From positions 806,001 through 870,000 of the forward strand of contig NZ_OMOR01000001.1 of assembly GCF_900302465.1 (NCBI RefSeq): a DNA stretch of 64,000 nt, written 5' to 3'. The notes beneath the pieces were generated by a model. It did not search any database and was not told where the DNA came from. It saw only the letters and a program-made list of their open reading frames with translations. Source of the stretch: Ascidiaceihabitans donghaensis. GTDB taxonomy: Bacteria; Pseudomonadota; Alphaproteobacteria; Rhodobacterales; Rhodobacteraceae. Positions 38,494-46,316 of the stretch are shown here, in pieces (positions within the stretch are counted from its first letter, which is position 1; each line of letters begins with the position of its first letter). The position numbers and the translations under genes were made by a program.

Positions 38494-39531
38494 TTAAATG
38501 TGGCTTACAAACGTATCGATGTCATCTGGAGTTATCGACCAATCGCATACGAGGCGCATGGCGAGATGTTCGTCCGGGTCGTCGCCTTCAAGCGATCCTT
38601 CCCAGATGTAATTTGTAGCCCCGGCATCGTGCAGCCGTCGGTGTGCGCTACGCGGCAATGTCGCGAAGATCATGTTGGCTTGGGGCTGATGCAGAAACGA
38701 GGCCCCCTTTGCTTGCAATCCTTCAGCCAATCGGGCGCAATTGCGATTTGCCATGGCCGCTGTTTTCATCCACAGATCATCTGCCAGATACCCGGCCATT
38801 TGCGCTGACAAGTAGCGGTGTTTGGAAAAAAGATGTGCCCCGCGTTTGCGCCGCAATTCAAATTCCCATGCTTTTTTAGGATCAAACAACACGACGGCTT
38901 CGACCCCCATGCAGCCGTTTTTGGTGCCTCCGAAGCTGACTACATCAACGCCGGCTTTCCATGTCATCTCTGCTGGGGTGCACCCCAGTGCCATCATCGC
39001 ATTGGCAAATCGCGCACCATCAAGATGGACAGGCAGTTTATAGTCTTTGGCGACAGCTGTGAGGGCGCTGAGTTCGTCCAAAGTGTAGACCGATCCGCGT
39101 TCTGTCACTTGCGTAATTGAAACCGGCCCCCGTTGCGGACCGTGCACGCCGCGGACTTCTTCGCCTTCGATGGTTTTTCGCAGGGCTTCGGGTGTCATTT
39201 TGTCTGTGCCCGGCACCAGCGTCAGTTTGGCGCCCGCTGAATAGAATTCTGGCGCGTTGCATTCGTCTTCGTGGATATGCGCAACCTGTGTGCAAAAGAC
39301 GGTGCTGTACGCGGGGGCGTAACAGGCCAATGCCAAACTGTTGGCGGCTGTGCCTGTGGCCACCAGATAAACGGCAGCCTCCGGCGCCTCAAAGAGGTTG
39401 CGTATTGCTTCGCGCACCTCGTCCATGATCGGGTCTGCGCCGTATGGCATTGCGTATCCATCATTGGCATTGTTCAGCCTGTCCATGACTTGCGGATGCA
39501 CTGGGCCTGCGTTGTCAGAGGCAAAAAACAT
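38494..39531 (-). CDS. Low-specificity L-threonine aldolase
   Basis: A 345-residue PLP enzyme that cleaves threonine or allo-threonine to glycine and acetaldehyde. It has ASDNAGPVHP at the N-terminus, the HLDGARFANA site and the Schiff-base lysine in SFGGTKNGCMGVEAVV. ATG 39531 overlaps the stop of ycgN by one base (TGATG), so the upstream in-frame start inside ycgN is not needed. It is the last gene of a tight minus-strand run ribF-ycgN-aldolase. Confidence 0.92.
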   Translation of the reverse strand: MFFASDNAGPVHPQVMDRLNNANDGYAMPYGADPIMDEVREAIRNLFEAPEAAVYLVATGTAANSLALACYAPAYSTVFCTQVAHIHEDECNAPEFYSAGAKLTLVPGTDKMTPEALRKTIEGEEVRGVHGPQRGPVSITQVTERGSVYTLDELSALTAVAKDYKLPVHLDGARFANAMMALGCTPAEMTWKAGVDVVSFGGTKNGCMGVEAVVLFDPKKAWEFELRRKRGAHLFSKHRYLSAQMAGYLADDLWMKTAAMANRNCARLAEGLQAKGASFLHQPQANMIFATLPRSAHRRLHDAGATNYIWEGSLEGDDPDEHLAMRLVCDWSITPDDIDTFVSHI

Positions 39532-40001
39532 CAGGTGGGCTCCTCTATGATGTGATCTTCCCAATCTTCCTCGGGGACGCTGAATTCAGACACTGTCCGA
39601 TGTTGCATGCTGACGCCGGCCTTGTGGACGGAATTCGGGTCGCCCGTGATCAAAGGATGCCATTCGGGCAATTCCTTGCCATCAAACAGCAGGCGGTAGG
39701 CACAGGTCTGCGGCATCCAATAGGCGTGCGTGTCCAGATTGTCCGGGGTCAGGCTGATGCAATCAGGCACAAACTGGCGACGGTTTTCGTAGTGCACACA
39801 TCGGCATGTTGCATCGTCCAGCAGGCGACAGGCCACATTTGTCAATGCAACTTCGCCGCTGTCATCGTCTTCCAGTTTGTTCAGGCAGCACTTGCCGCAC
39901 CCGTCACACAGCGCTTCCCATTCCGCATCATTCATTTTTTTCAGCGGTTTACGCTTCCAGAATTCGCGGGCCAGCCCCTTTTGTGCAATTGCACCGGTCA
40001 T
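39531..40001 (-). CDS. ycgN: YcgN-family cysteine-cluster protein
   Basis: A 156-residue UPF0260 protein with a metal-binding-type cysteine arrangement: CDGCGKCCLNKL near the N-terminus, then ACRLLDDATCRCVHYENR and DCISL. The family resembles Fe-S or zinc cluster proteins; biochemical function is not established. The ATG overlaps the ribF stop by four bases (ATGA) and its stop overlaps the aldolase start, so translation is probably coupled along the run. Confidence 0.88.
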   Translation of the reverse strand: MTGAIAQKGLAREFWKRKPLKKMNDAEWEALCDGCGKCCLNKLEDDDSGEVALTNVACRLLDDATCRCVHYENRRQFVPDCISLTPDNLDTHAYWMPQTCAYRLLFDGKELPEWHPLITGDPNSVHKAGVSMQHRTVSEFSVPEEDWEDHIIEEPT

Positions 40002-40930
40002 AGAGCGGCCAGAATGGAGCGGGCTTGTAGGCTGTCGGCATCCATCTGCGTGATCAACGCATCTAGGCCGTCAAATTTCTCTTCGCCGCGCAAATGGGCT
40101 ACCAGACCGACGGACAATTGCGTGCCATACAGATCGCCGGTGAAATCGAAGATAAAGGTTTCTAGGTTGGGTTTGTTTTCGCCAAACATGGGACGCACGC
40201 CCATGGATGCGACGCCGTGATACTGGCCTGTGTGCGGCCCGTCTAACACATCGACCAGAACAGCATAGACGCCAAAGGCAGGGGGATGCAGCCCGTCAAT
40301 GGACATGTTGGCCGTTGGATAGCCCAATTCGCGGCCACGTTGCTCGCCACCAATCACAGGGCCTTCGATCCGGTGCCAGTGGCCCAGCATCGCCGCGGCA
40401 TCGGCGGGCCGCGCATCGCTCAACGCTTGCCGGATGGCGGTGGATGAAATCGTTTTTTCAGATTGCGCGATCAGGGGGGCGATTGTGACGCCAAACCCCA
40501 TTTCGGCCCCGAATTGTTGCAAATCTTGCACAGTGCCTGCACGGTCTTTGCCAAAGCAAAAATCAGCGCCGACAATAACATGCTGCAACCCAAGGCCATC
40601 CGCGATCACGATCTTTGCAAAATCATGTGGACTAAGGCCTGAAAGTGCAGCGTTGAAATTCAATTCATACAGTTTTTCAACACCCAGCTTTTCCAATCGT
40701 GACGCTCGGGCTTCACGGCTCATTAGTCGAAAGGACGGGGCGTGGGGGGCGAAAAACTGACGGGGGTGGGGTTCAAACGTCAACACGCCCAAAGGGGCGT
40801 CGGGCCTTGCGGCGCGGGCCATGTCTATGACGGATTGATGGCCTTGGTGAACCCCGTCAAAGTTGCCGACAGCGACTGTGGCGCCGCGGTCTTGGGGTTC
40901 AACGAAGTGATAGTCTCGAATGATGCGCAT
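39998..40930 (-). CDS. ribF: Bifunctional riboflavin kinase / FAD synthetase
   Basis: A 310-residue two-domain enzyme that converts riboflavin to FMN and then FAD. The N-terminal nucleotidyltransferase domain has GNFDGVHQGHQ, FEPHPRQFF and SSTAIRQAL; the C-terminal riboflavin kinase domain has GRELGYPTANM and GVASMGVRPMF. It leads the ribF-ycgN-aldolase run. Confidence 0.96.
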   Translation of the reverse strand: MRIIRDYHFVEPQDRGATVAVGNFDGVHQGHQSVIDMARAARPDAPLGVLTFEPHPRQFFAPHAPSFRLMSREARASRLEKLGVEKLYELNFNAALSGLSPHDFAKIVIADGLGLQHVIVGADFCFGKDRAGTVQDLQQFGAEMGFGVTIAPLIAQSEKTISSTAIRQALSDARPADAAAMLGHWHRIEGPVIGGEQRGRELGYPTANMSIDGLHPPAFGVYAVLVDVLDGPHTGQYHGVASMGVRPMFGENKPNLETFIFDFTGDLYGTQLSVGLVAHLRGEEKFDGLDALITQMDADSLQARSILAAL

Positions 40931-40993
40931 GCGACATGCCTAGCCTTGGAGGGCGAAGGGTGCAAGCGGCCAAAAGGGACATTCGCCGCGCCT

Positions 40994-41725
40994 TCACTGC
41001 GCTTGCGTTGATCCTTTGCGCGGGCGCGGTGATGCAGGCAAGCCATAGGCCTTGCGTGCAGTAACCAAACGCAAATCTTCAGGGTCCATGCCCATGCTTA
41101 GAATGGTGTCTGCATCGAACCGGTCGCGGGCGGTTTCCCTATTGTATCCGGTGCCAAACACCCGATCTATCCATCCCATGCCGAAGGACACGTGAAAGGT
41201 CGCATCATGGTCATTGAAGTGATGGCGCAGGTGGCTTTGGGTGATTTGAGTGCCGAACCAGCCTTTGGGGACTTTAAGATGCGCCAGGGTATGACAAAAT
41301 TCGTAAAAGGCAAACGCGCTGACTGATCCGACAAAAATGGCGATGATCGAAAACCAGAGGGCTGCTTGAATGCCTATAATCCATCCCAAAACCGCGACGT
41401 GCAGGGCCAAAGACAAAAGCCCGAACCGCACCGGATACCAGTGGTCGTCGCCGGTGAAGAATTCCGGCGTGTTTGGAAATTCATGATGGCCGATGTGGCT
41501 GCGGTACAATGCGTTGAAAGGGCTTTGATCGGTTGGGGGCGCACGGTGCAGCAAGAAACGGTGCATCGCGTATTCGACAAAAAATTGCATGACACCGCCC
41601 CAGACCAAAGCGGGCAGGATCCACAAGGAAGGCGCCCAAACCATAAGGGCCACCCCAAACAACCAAAACGGCAAAAGCCGTTGCAATGACCCCATGTGCA
41701 TCAGCACCCGCAGCGTTTCTTTCAT
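40994..41725 (-). CDS. Sterol desaturase / fatty acid hydroxylase superfamily protein
   Basis: A 243-residue integral membrane di-iron oxygenase with about four hydrophobic helices. The histidine clusters are complete: HRFLLH, HIGHHEFP, FCHTLAH and HLRHHFND, the pattern of the superfamily. Substrate may be a fatty acid or hopanoid-type lipid; the sequence does not decide. The AGGAGG ribosome binding site (minus strand, at 41729-41734) precedes ATG 41725. Confidence 0.88.
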   Translation of the reverse strand: MKETLRVLMHMGSLQRLLPFWLFGVALMVWAPSLWILPALVWGGVMQFFVEYAMHRFLLHRAPPTDQSPFNALYRSHIGHHEFPNTPEFFTGDDHWYPVRFGLLSLALHVAVLGWIIGIQAALWFSIIAIFVGSVSAFAFYEFCHTLAHLKVPKGWFGTQITQSHLRHHFNDHDATFHVSFGMGWIDRVFGTGYNRETARDRFDADTILSMGMDPEDLRLVTARKAYGLPASPRPRKGSTQAQ

Positions 41726-41811
41726 AGCATCCTCCTTTGGATGGATATGATGAAAAGCGTTGTTTGGTCGTGTGTAAAGGTTGACGTGGCGTAGGGTGAC
41801 GTAAAGCTAGG

Positions 41812-42255
41812 TCAATCGAATTTACGCGACGGCGCCATGACTGTGGCTTCGCCAATGACCACTTTCTTACCATCGACAGAGCAATGGCAGTCCAGTTTCA
41901 CACGGCGTTTGGAGATCTCGATGTCGATGACTTTAACCTCGGCATAGACCATGTCACCGGGGCGCACAGGGGCCAGAAACTTGAGATTTTGACCCATGTA
42001 AATGGTGCCGTGACCGGGCAGCTGTTCTCCGATGACTGCGGAAATCAAGCCTGCAGTCAGCATGCCGTGGGCGATGCGGCCCTCAAAAATCGTGTCTTGT
42101 GCGTATTCATCATCAAGATGGACCGGGTTGTGGTCGGTCGATACCTCGGCGAACATTTCGATGTCTTTGTCGGTGACTTGTTTGCGCAAGTAGCGGGTCA
42201 TGCCCATTTCGATGTCTTCAATGCAGATGGTGCCGCGGGGAAGATTGTCCAACAT
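41812..42255 (-). CDS. MaoC-like (R)-specific enoyl-CoA hydratase-type dehydratase
   Basis: A 147-residue hotdog-fold protein. The hydratase 2 motif is visible in AEVSTDHNPVHLDDEYA (catalytic Asp and His), followed by FEGRIAHGMLTAGL, the standard MaoC core. PhaJ-type members supply (R)-3-hydroxyacyl-CoA for polyester synthesis, which would fit the phbAB genes elsewhere in the window, but the assignment to PhaJ is inference. ATG 42255 gives the usual short N-terminus. Confidence 0.85.
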   Translation of the reverse strand: MLDNLPRGTICIEDIEMGMTRYLRKQVTDKDIEMFAEVSTDHNPVHLDDEYAQDTIFEGRIAHGMLTAGLISAVIGEQLPGHGTIYMGQNLKFLAPVRPGDMVYAEVKVIDIEISKRRVKLDCHCSVDGKKVVIGEATVMAPSRKFD

Positions 42256-42343
42256 TTCACGCTCCGGTAATTTTCTGACGCCTGCCGTCAGTCTCAAGTA
42301 ACTTAATTACTTTGCAGGCGCAGAAAATCAAGCGAAAAAAGGG

Positions 42344-43219
42344 TCAGCGCAGATGTCCTATTGTGAAGGTTGGGGACGACATTTCTTTTTCTAAATAGGC
42401 ACTTAGAAGATCTGGGTCAGGTTGGTCGATTGTTTTTGTTTCTGACGCGGCCAAGCCACCCGAGATGAATAGGGAATCAATGTCTTCACCAATGGCCCCT
42501 TTGATGTCGGTCAGGACCCCGTCGCCGATGGCCAAAATACGTGTGTCCGGAATATCCGCGCCCAGTTCTGCAAGCCGGCGGCGGGCAAGATCATAAATAG
42601 GGGGGTGGGGTTTACCGAAATACAGGCTTTCGCCGCCCATCTCTGTGTACAACTGGGCCAAAGCGCCCGCACACCATTCACGCACGTCGCCGCGGTCCAC
42701 AACAATGTCAGGATTTGCACATAGCAATTTCATGCCTTTTTGCTTGGCATACAGAAAGTCGGCACGATTGACGTCAGGGTCGGCCATCGGATCAAAAGGG
42801 CCGCAGCAAACGATGCCCGTGGCCTCCTGCAGGGGCACACGCGAAATGTCCACAGGGGCGTCTAACAGGCTAAGTGGCTCAAAAAACTGCGCATCACGCC
42901 GTTCTTCGCCCATAAAGAACACCTTTTCACCAACGGCACCCCGAAACATCGCGGACCGTGCAGAATCGCCAGATGTGGCGATGGTGTCATAGGCATCATC
43001 AGGCACACCAAAGCCCAATAGCTGGTCTGCGACCCCGGCACGTGGTTTGGGTGAGTTGGTGACCAAGACCACTTTCCCACCCGTTTTGCGGTAGGCTTGT
43101 AACGCCTCAACAGCAGGGACATGGGCTGTGACACCGTTGTGGACGCAGCCCCACAAATCGACAAAAAGTGCGTCGTAGCGTTGGGACACTTCGGACAAAG
43201 CAGTGATGATTTGGGTCAT
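42344..43219 (-). CDS. HAD-IIA family hydrolase
   Basis: A 291-residue HAD phosphatase. Motif I is LFVDLWGCVHNG (the second Asp of the usual DxD is replaced by a Trp-Gly sequence), motif II is VLVTNSPKPR, and the C-terminal motif is ILAIGDGVLTDIKGA. Its length and architecture fit the NagD-type subfamily IIA, specifically the alphaproteobacterial group with DLWG at motif I. Substrate unknown. Confidence 0.83.
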   Translation of the reverse strand: MTQIITALSEVSQRYDALFVDLWGCVHNGVTAHVPAVEALQAYRKTGGKVVLVTNSPKPRAGVADQLLGFGVPDDAYDTIATSGDSARSAMFRGAVGEKVFFMGEERRDAQFFEPLSLLDAPVDISRVPLQEATGIVCCGPFDPMADPDVNRADFLYAKQKGMKLLCANPDIVVDRGDVREWCAGALAQLYTEMGGESLYFGKPHPPIYDLARRRLAELGADIPDTRILAIGDGVLTDIKGAIGEDIDSLFISGGLAASETKTIDQPDPDLLSAYLEKEMSSPTFTIGHLR

Positions 43220-43310
43220 TGGGAGGCTCCTTTGGCGTGGGTCAAATCACAGTTGCGGTTCATGAACAACGCATCTGGACAGATCCCGACATGTATTCTT
43301 TGAAAAACAA

Positions 43311-43334
43311 TAAGGCGCACCAAGGTGCGCCTTA
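43311..43334 (-). terminator. Rho-independent terminator of ppaC
   Basis: A perfect ten-base-pair stem TAAGGCGCAC / GTGCGCCTTA with a CAAG loop is followed on the minus strand by ATTGTTTTTC, 45 bases after the ppaC stop. Confidence 0.82.
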
Positions 43335-43349
43335 CGAGATCACAGGTCA

Positions 43350-43373
43350 GTAAGGTGCAGTTCACTGCACCAC
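43350..43373 (+). repeat. GTAAGGTGCA hairpin element, copy 1
   Basis: TAAGGTGCAG-TTCA-CTGCACCA forms a seven-base-pair stem with a TTCA loop six bases before the ppaC stop. The same element with a changed but still paired loop-closing base pair lies between groES and groEL (50133-50155). Confidence 0.6.
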
Positions 43374-43378
43374 ACCGA

Positions 43379-44299
43379 TCATACTTTCAGGTTTGGAATG
43401 ATCTGCTTTTTACGGCTCATGATGCCTGGCAACACAACAGTGTCGCCCTTGACCGTCGCATCAAAGCTTTTCTCCGCGACGGTTTTGACCAGATCATTGG
43501 GAACCAGCAACGTCGCTTCTTCATTTAGAATGTCGATGACAAACAAAAGCACCTGATCCGCACCATCTTCGGCGGCAACGCCCGGCATGGACGCCATAAG
43601 GCTATCCTTACGGTCAATCAGGATTTGCGGTGCAGTGGTTTCCAGAACGGACACACGGAATTGTTTGCCGTCAACTTCGTATTCCTTGCTGTCCATCCGC
43701 AGCAATTCCGCGTCCGAGAAGGCGGACACATCTGATTTGGCTTCGAACATTTCCGCAGCATAGGCGGAAATGTCGACGTCCAGATCTTTGGCGAGATCAT
43801 ACGCGATGGCTTTGTCTTCTTGTGTCGTTGTGGGGCTGCGGAACTCTAGTGTGTCCGACAAGATGCAAGACAACATTGCCCCTTTCACGTCTTTAGGCAT
43901 TTGCGCCATGTCTTTGCCGATCATTTTCCACATGATGGTGGCCGTACATGCCAAGGGTTCGATCCGGATGTCGATGGGGCCTTTGGTTTCCAGCCCACCC
44001 ACCAGTTTGTGGTGATCAATGATAGCTGTGATGTCGCAATCGTTGATCCCTGTAGGCAATTCGGCGGGGTTGTTCGTATCCACGATGACCACTGGGGTGT
44101 CTGCCGCAACTTCGGACACGATTTCTGGTTTGTCCAAATTCCAGCGTTTCAGCACAAAGGCCGCTTCTGTGTTTGGCTCACCCAAGAGAACCGGCTTGGC
44201 CGATTGGCCTTTGATCTCGTTGAGATACCACGCCCAAATGATGGGGCTGCCTGTGCTGTCGGTGTCTGGTGATTTATGGCCAAAAACGAGAGTTGTCAT
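43379..44299 (-). CDS. ppaC: Manganese-dependent inorganic pyrophosphatase (family II)
   Basis: A 306-residue DHH/DHHA2 enzyme that hydrolyses pyrophosphate. The metal ligands are in GHKSPDTDS (H-x3-D-x-D), VDTNN and IIDHHK; the C-terminal domain has SDTLEFRSPT (Arg where many family members have Lys) and SRKKQIIPNL. ATG 44299 is set by AGGAA on the minus strand; the upstream in-frame ATG (44317) is less well placed. Confidence 0.95.
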   Translation of the reverse strand: MTTLVFGHKSPDTDSTGSPIIWAWYLNEIKGQSAKPVLLGEPNTEAAFVLKRWNLDKPEIVSEVAADTPVVIVDTNNPAELPTGINDCDITAIIDHHKLVGGLETKGPIDIRIEPLACTATIMWKMIGKDMAQMPKDVKGAMLSCILSDTLEFRSPTTTQEDKAIAYDLAKDLDVDISAYAAEMFEAKSDVSAFSDAELLRMDSKEYEVDGKQFRVSVLETTAPQILIDRKDSLMASMPGVAAEDGADQVLLFVIDILNEEATLLVPNDLVKTVAEKSFDATVKGDTVVLPGIMSRKKQIIPNLKV

Positions 44300-44392
44300 G
44301 GGTGTATTCCTGCTCAAAGCGTCTGATTTACGCGCCTTATAGGACTGCTTATCGCGGTTGTCACCTGCGGCATTTTTTGCTGTTTCAATGAT

Positions 44393-44440
44393 GAGGGGCG
44401 CTGCCCCTCAAACTCCCCGGGATATTTTTGGCGAAAAGAA
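44393..44440 (+). repeat. Palindromic intergenic element
   Basis: GAGGGGC-GCT-GCCCCTC is followed by AAACTCCCCGGGATATTTTTG and GCGAAAAGAA. The layout resembles the element at 38429-38488. It lies in the 262-base gap between ppaC and the DUF2161 gene, which otherwise holds nothing I recognise. Confidence 0.5.
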
Positions 44441-44561
44441 TCGGCGTAACGTTGTTATGGGTCTTGTGTTGCAGGTCTGGACCATTTGCAGGGTCCTCTC
44501 TGGTGTTGCGGATATTGTCACCTCTCTGGGCGCTTGGGCAAAACCCTGCTACGACGCCTGT

Positions 44562-45242
44562 ATGGACGCATTTAAAGAGACCGATTTGTACCCGCCAATC
44601 AAAGCCTTCTTAGAGGGGCAAGGGTATGTCGTGAAATCCGAAGTTGGTGCTGCTGATGTGGTTGCGGTGCGTGGTGCAGAACCTGCCGTTATCGTCGAAC
44701 TCAAGCTGGGGTTTTCGCTGACCTTGGTGCACCAATGCGTTGCACGATTGTCTATCACCGAGGACGTTTACATGGCCGTTGCACACGGATCGGGCAAACG
44801 GTTTTTGAAATCCGTAAAAGACATGACCAAATTGGCCCGCCGTTTGGGCTTGGGTTTGATTACAGTCAGGATTGCTGATGGTCTTGTTCAAGTTCATTGT
44901 GATCCTGGGCCCTATGCACCACGTAAATCTGCCAAACGGGAAGCACGTTTGTTGAAAGAGTTTGCAGGGCGGGTGGGTGATCCCAATGATGGCGGTCAGA
45001 CCCGTGTTGGATTGATAACTGCCTATCGACAGGATGCAATCAAGGTCGCGCTATACCTTTTTGAAGTGGGCGCGTGCCGTGGTGCTGATGTGGCCCGTGA
45101 AACCCAAGTCGCGCGGGCTACGACAATGATGCGTGACAATCACTATGGCTGGTTTGAAAAGGTTGAAAAAGGCGTTTACGGACTGACGCCCCTTGGGGCT
45201 GATGCAGTTTCTGCTTCTGGACAAATTCTAGGCAGCAGTTAG
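44562..45242 (+). CDS. DUF2161 PD-(D/E)XK nuclease-fold protein
   Basis: A 226-residue protein of DUF2161. The N-terminal half has Asp32 (GAADVVAV) and Glu46-x-Lys48 (VIVELKLG), the D...ExK spacing of PD-(D/E)XK phosphodiesterases. The C-terminal part (ARETQVARATTMMRDNHYG then VEKGVYGLTPLG) looks like a winged helix, so DNA binding is plausible. ATG 44562 matches the family N-terminus (MDAFKETDLYPPIKAFLEGQ); the longer open frame upstream runs through the repeat element and is rejected. Convergent with the TraB gene. Confidence 0.82.
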   Translation: MDAFKETDLYPPIKAFLEGQGYVVKSEVGAADVVAVRGAEPAVIVELKLGFSLTLVHQCVARLSITEDVYMAVAHGSGKRFLKSVKDMTKLARRLGLGLITVRIADGLVQVHCDPGPYAPRKSAKREARLLKEFAGRVGDPNDGGQTRVGLITAYRQDAIKVALYLFEVGACRGADVARETQVARATTMMRDNHYGWFEKVEKGVYGLTPLGADAVSASGQILGSS

Positions 45243-45261
45243 CACCAGAACGGCGAGGCTC

Positions 45262-46251
45262 TCAAAACGGCTGACGTTCCATTTTATATCCGACGTTTTG
45301 CAACATCTTTAAAATTCCGTGCGGCCCTGATAAATGCCCCGCCCCAACAGCAATCACGATACGGGTGTCTTTTTGTGCTGCAATCACATCCATCCACGCC
45401 AGATTGCGTGCCACAAGCAAGTTGTCCAGAAGCGCATCAAAGGCCGTATCGAAGGCAACGGGTGCCATATCGACCTGCGCCTTGGTGATCACACGCGATG
45501 TGTCCATGACGGCGCCGTGATCTTCATCGAAGTATTGCGCGACCAAAGTGGCAACCGCGTCTTCGGCGGCTTTGACAGGCATTACCGACAATTTTAGCAT
45601 TTCGATCTGGTCTTCGATCGGATCGTTACCGAAGATTTCAAACAATGTGTCCCAAGGCTCTAACGCGGCTGTCGGTACCCCGGCTTTCTTCGCCTCTGCC
45701 ATGATACGGTGGTCCAGTCCGCGCCCGCCTTGCGCCATTTGCTGCATCACACAAGGGGGCAGCCCCAACACCAGACTTAAGTACCAAGGCTGAAATTTTG
45801 CAGCCATGAATGAAGGGATTCCACGGGCCTGTGCTGCTTCGGACAATGCGGCCCACTCTTCGGCAGACATCATGTCGATCAGGCTTGGCCCTGTCTGGAT
45901 AAACATCACGTCCGGCTGCAGCGCCATGGCGTTTTCCAGAGCCCTTTCTTCCGCCTCGGTCGCCTCCACAAGAAGTAGATCCGCGCCTTGTAAAACGGGT
46001 TTTAGCTGTTTCACAATCGCGTCATGGCGAGGGTCATCTAGGTGCAAGGTACCGATGATGTTCAAACGCACATCTTCTTTCGTTGCAACCCAGTGATTGC
46101 CGTGCCGGAATGCTTGATCTTTCAGCCGGCTTTGCAGGTCGGATGATTGTGATGCCGATAATTGGTCGCGCAAGTCGACGCCGGTGCAGGCTGCCCAAGC
46201 GGATGTGCCGCACAAAAATAGACTAAGACAAAGGGCTGTGATGGCGCGCAT
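45262..46251 (-). CDS. TraB/GumN family exported protein
   Basis: A 329-residue protein with a signal peptide (cleavage after SAWA, residue 20) and the TraB/GumN fold: IIGTLHLDDPRHD near residue 66, LLLVEATEAE, and the C-terminal VAVGAGHLSGPHGI motif. Some members of the wider Tiki/TraB family are metalloproteases with GxxH motifs; here both GTLH and GAGH motifs are present. Function in bacteria is not established. Confidence 0.83.
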   Translation of the reverse strand: MRAITALCLSLFLCGTSAWAACTGVDLRDQLSASQSSDLQSRLKDQAFRHGNHWVATKEDVRLNIIGTLHLDDPRHDAIVKQLKPVLQGADLLLVEATEAEERALENAMALQPDVMFIQTGPSLIDMMSAEEWAALSEAAQARGIPSFMAAKFQPWYLSLVLGLPPCVMQQMAQGGRGLDHRIMAEAKKAGVPTAALEPWDTLFEIFGNDPIEDQIEMLKLSVMPVKAAEDAVATLVAQYFDEDHGAVMDTSRVITKAQVDMAPVAFDTAFDALLDNLLVARNLAWMDVIAAQKDTRIVIAVGAGHLSGPHGILKMLQNVGYKMERQPF

Positions 46252-46316
46252 TGTGGCTCCTGTTGCTGATTGTGTGCAGGATATGGGCCTGTTGCCTATG
46301 CTGCAACACCTATACG

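Noticed and set aside
44358-44561. N-terminal extension of the DUF2161 gene
   Set aside because: The extension runs through an intergenic repeat element, lacks a start signal and does not resemble the family N-terminus.
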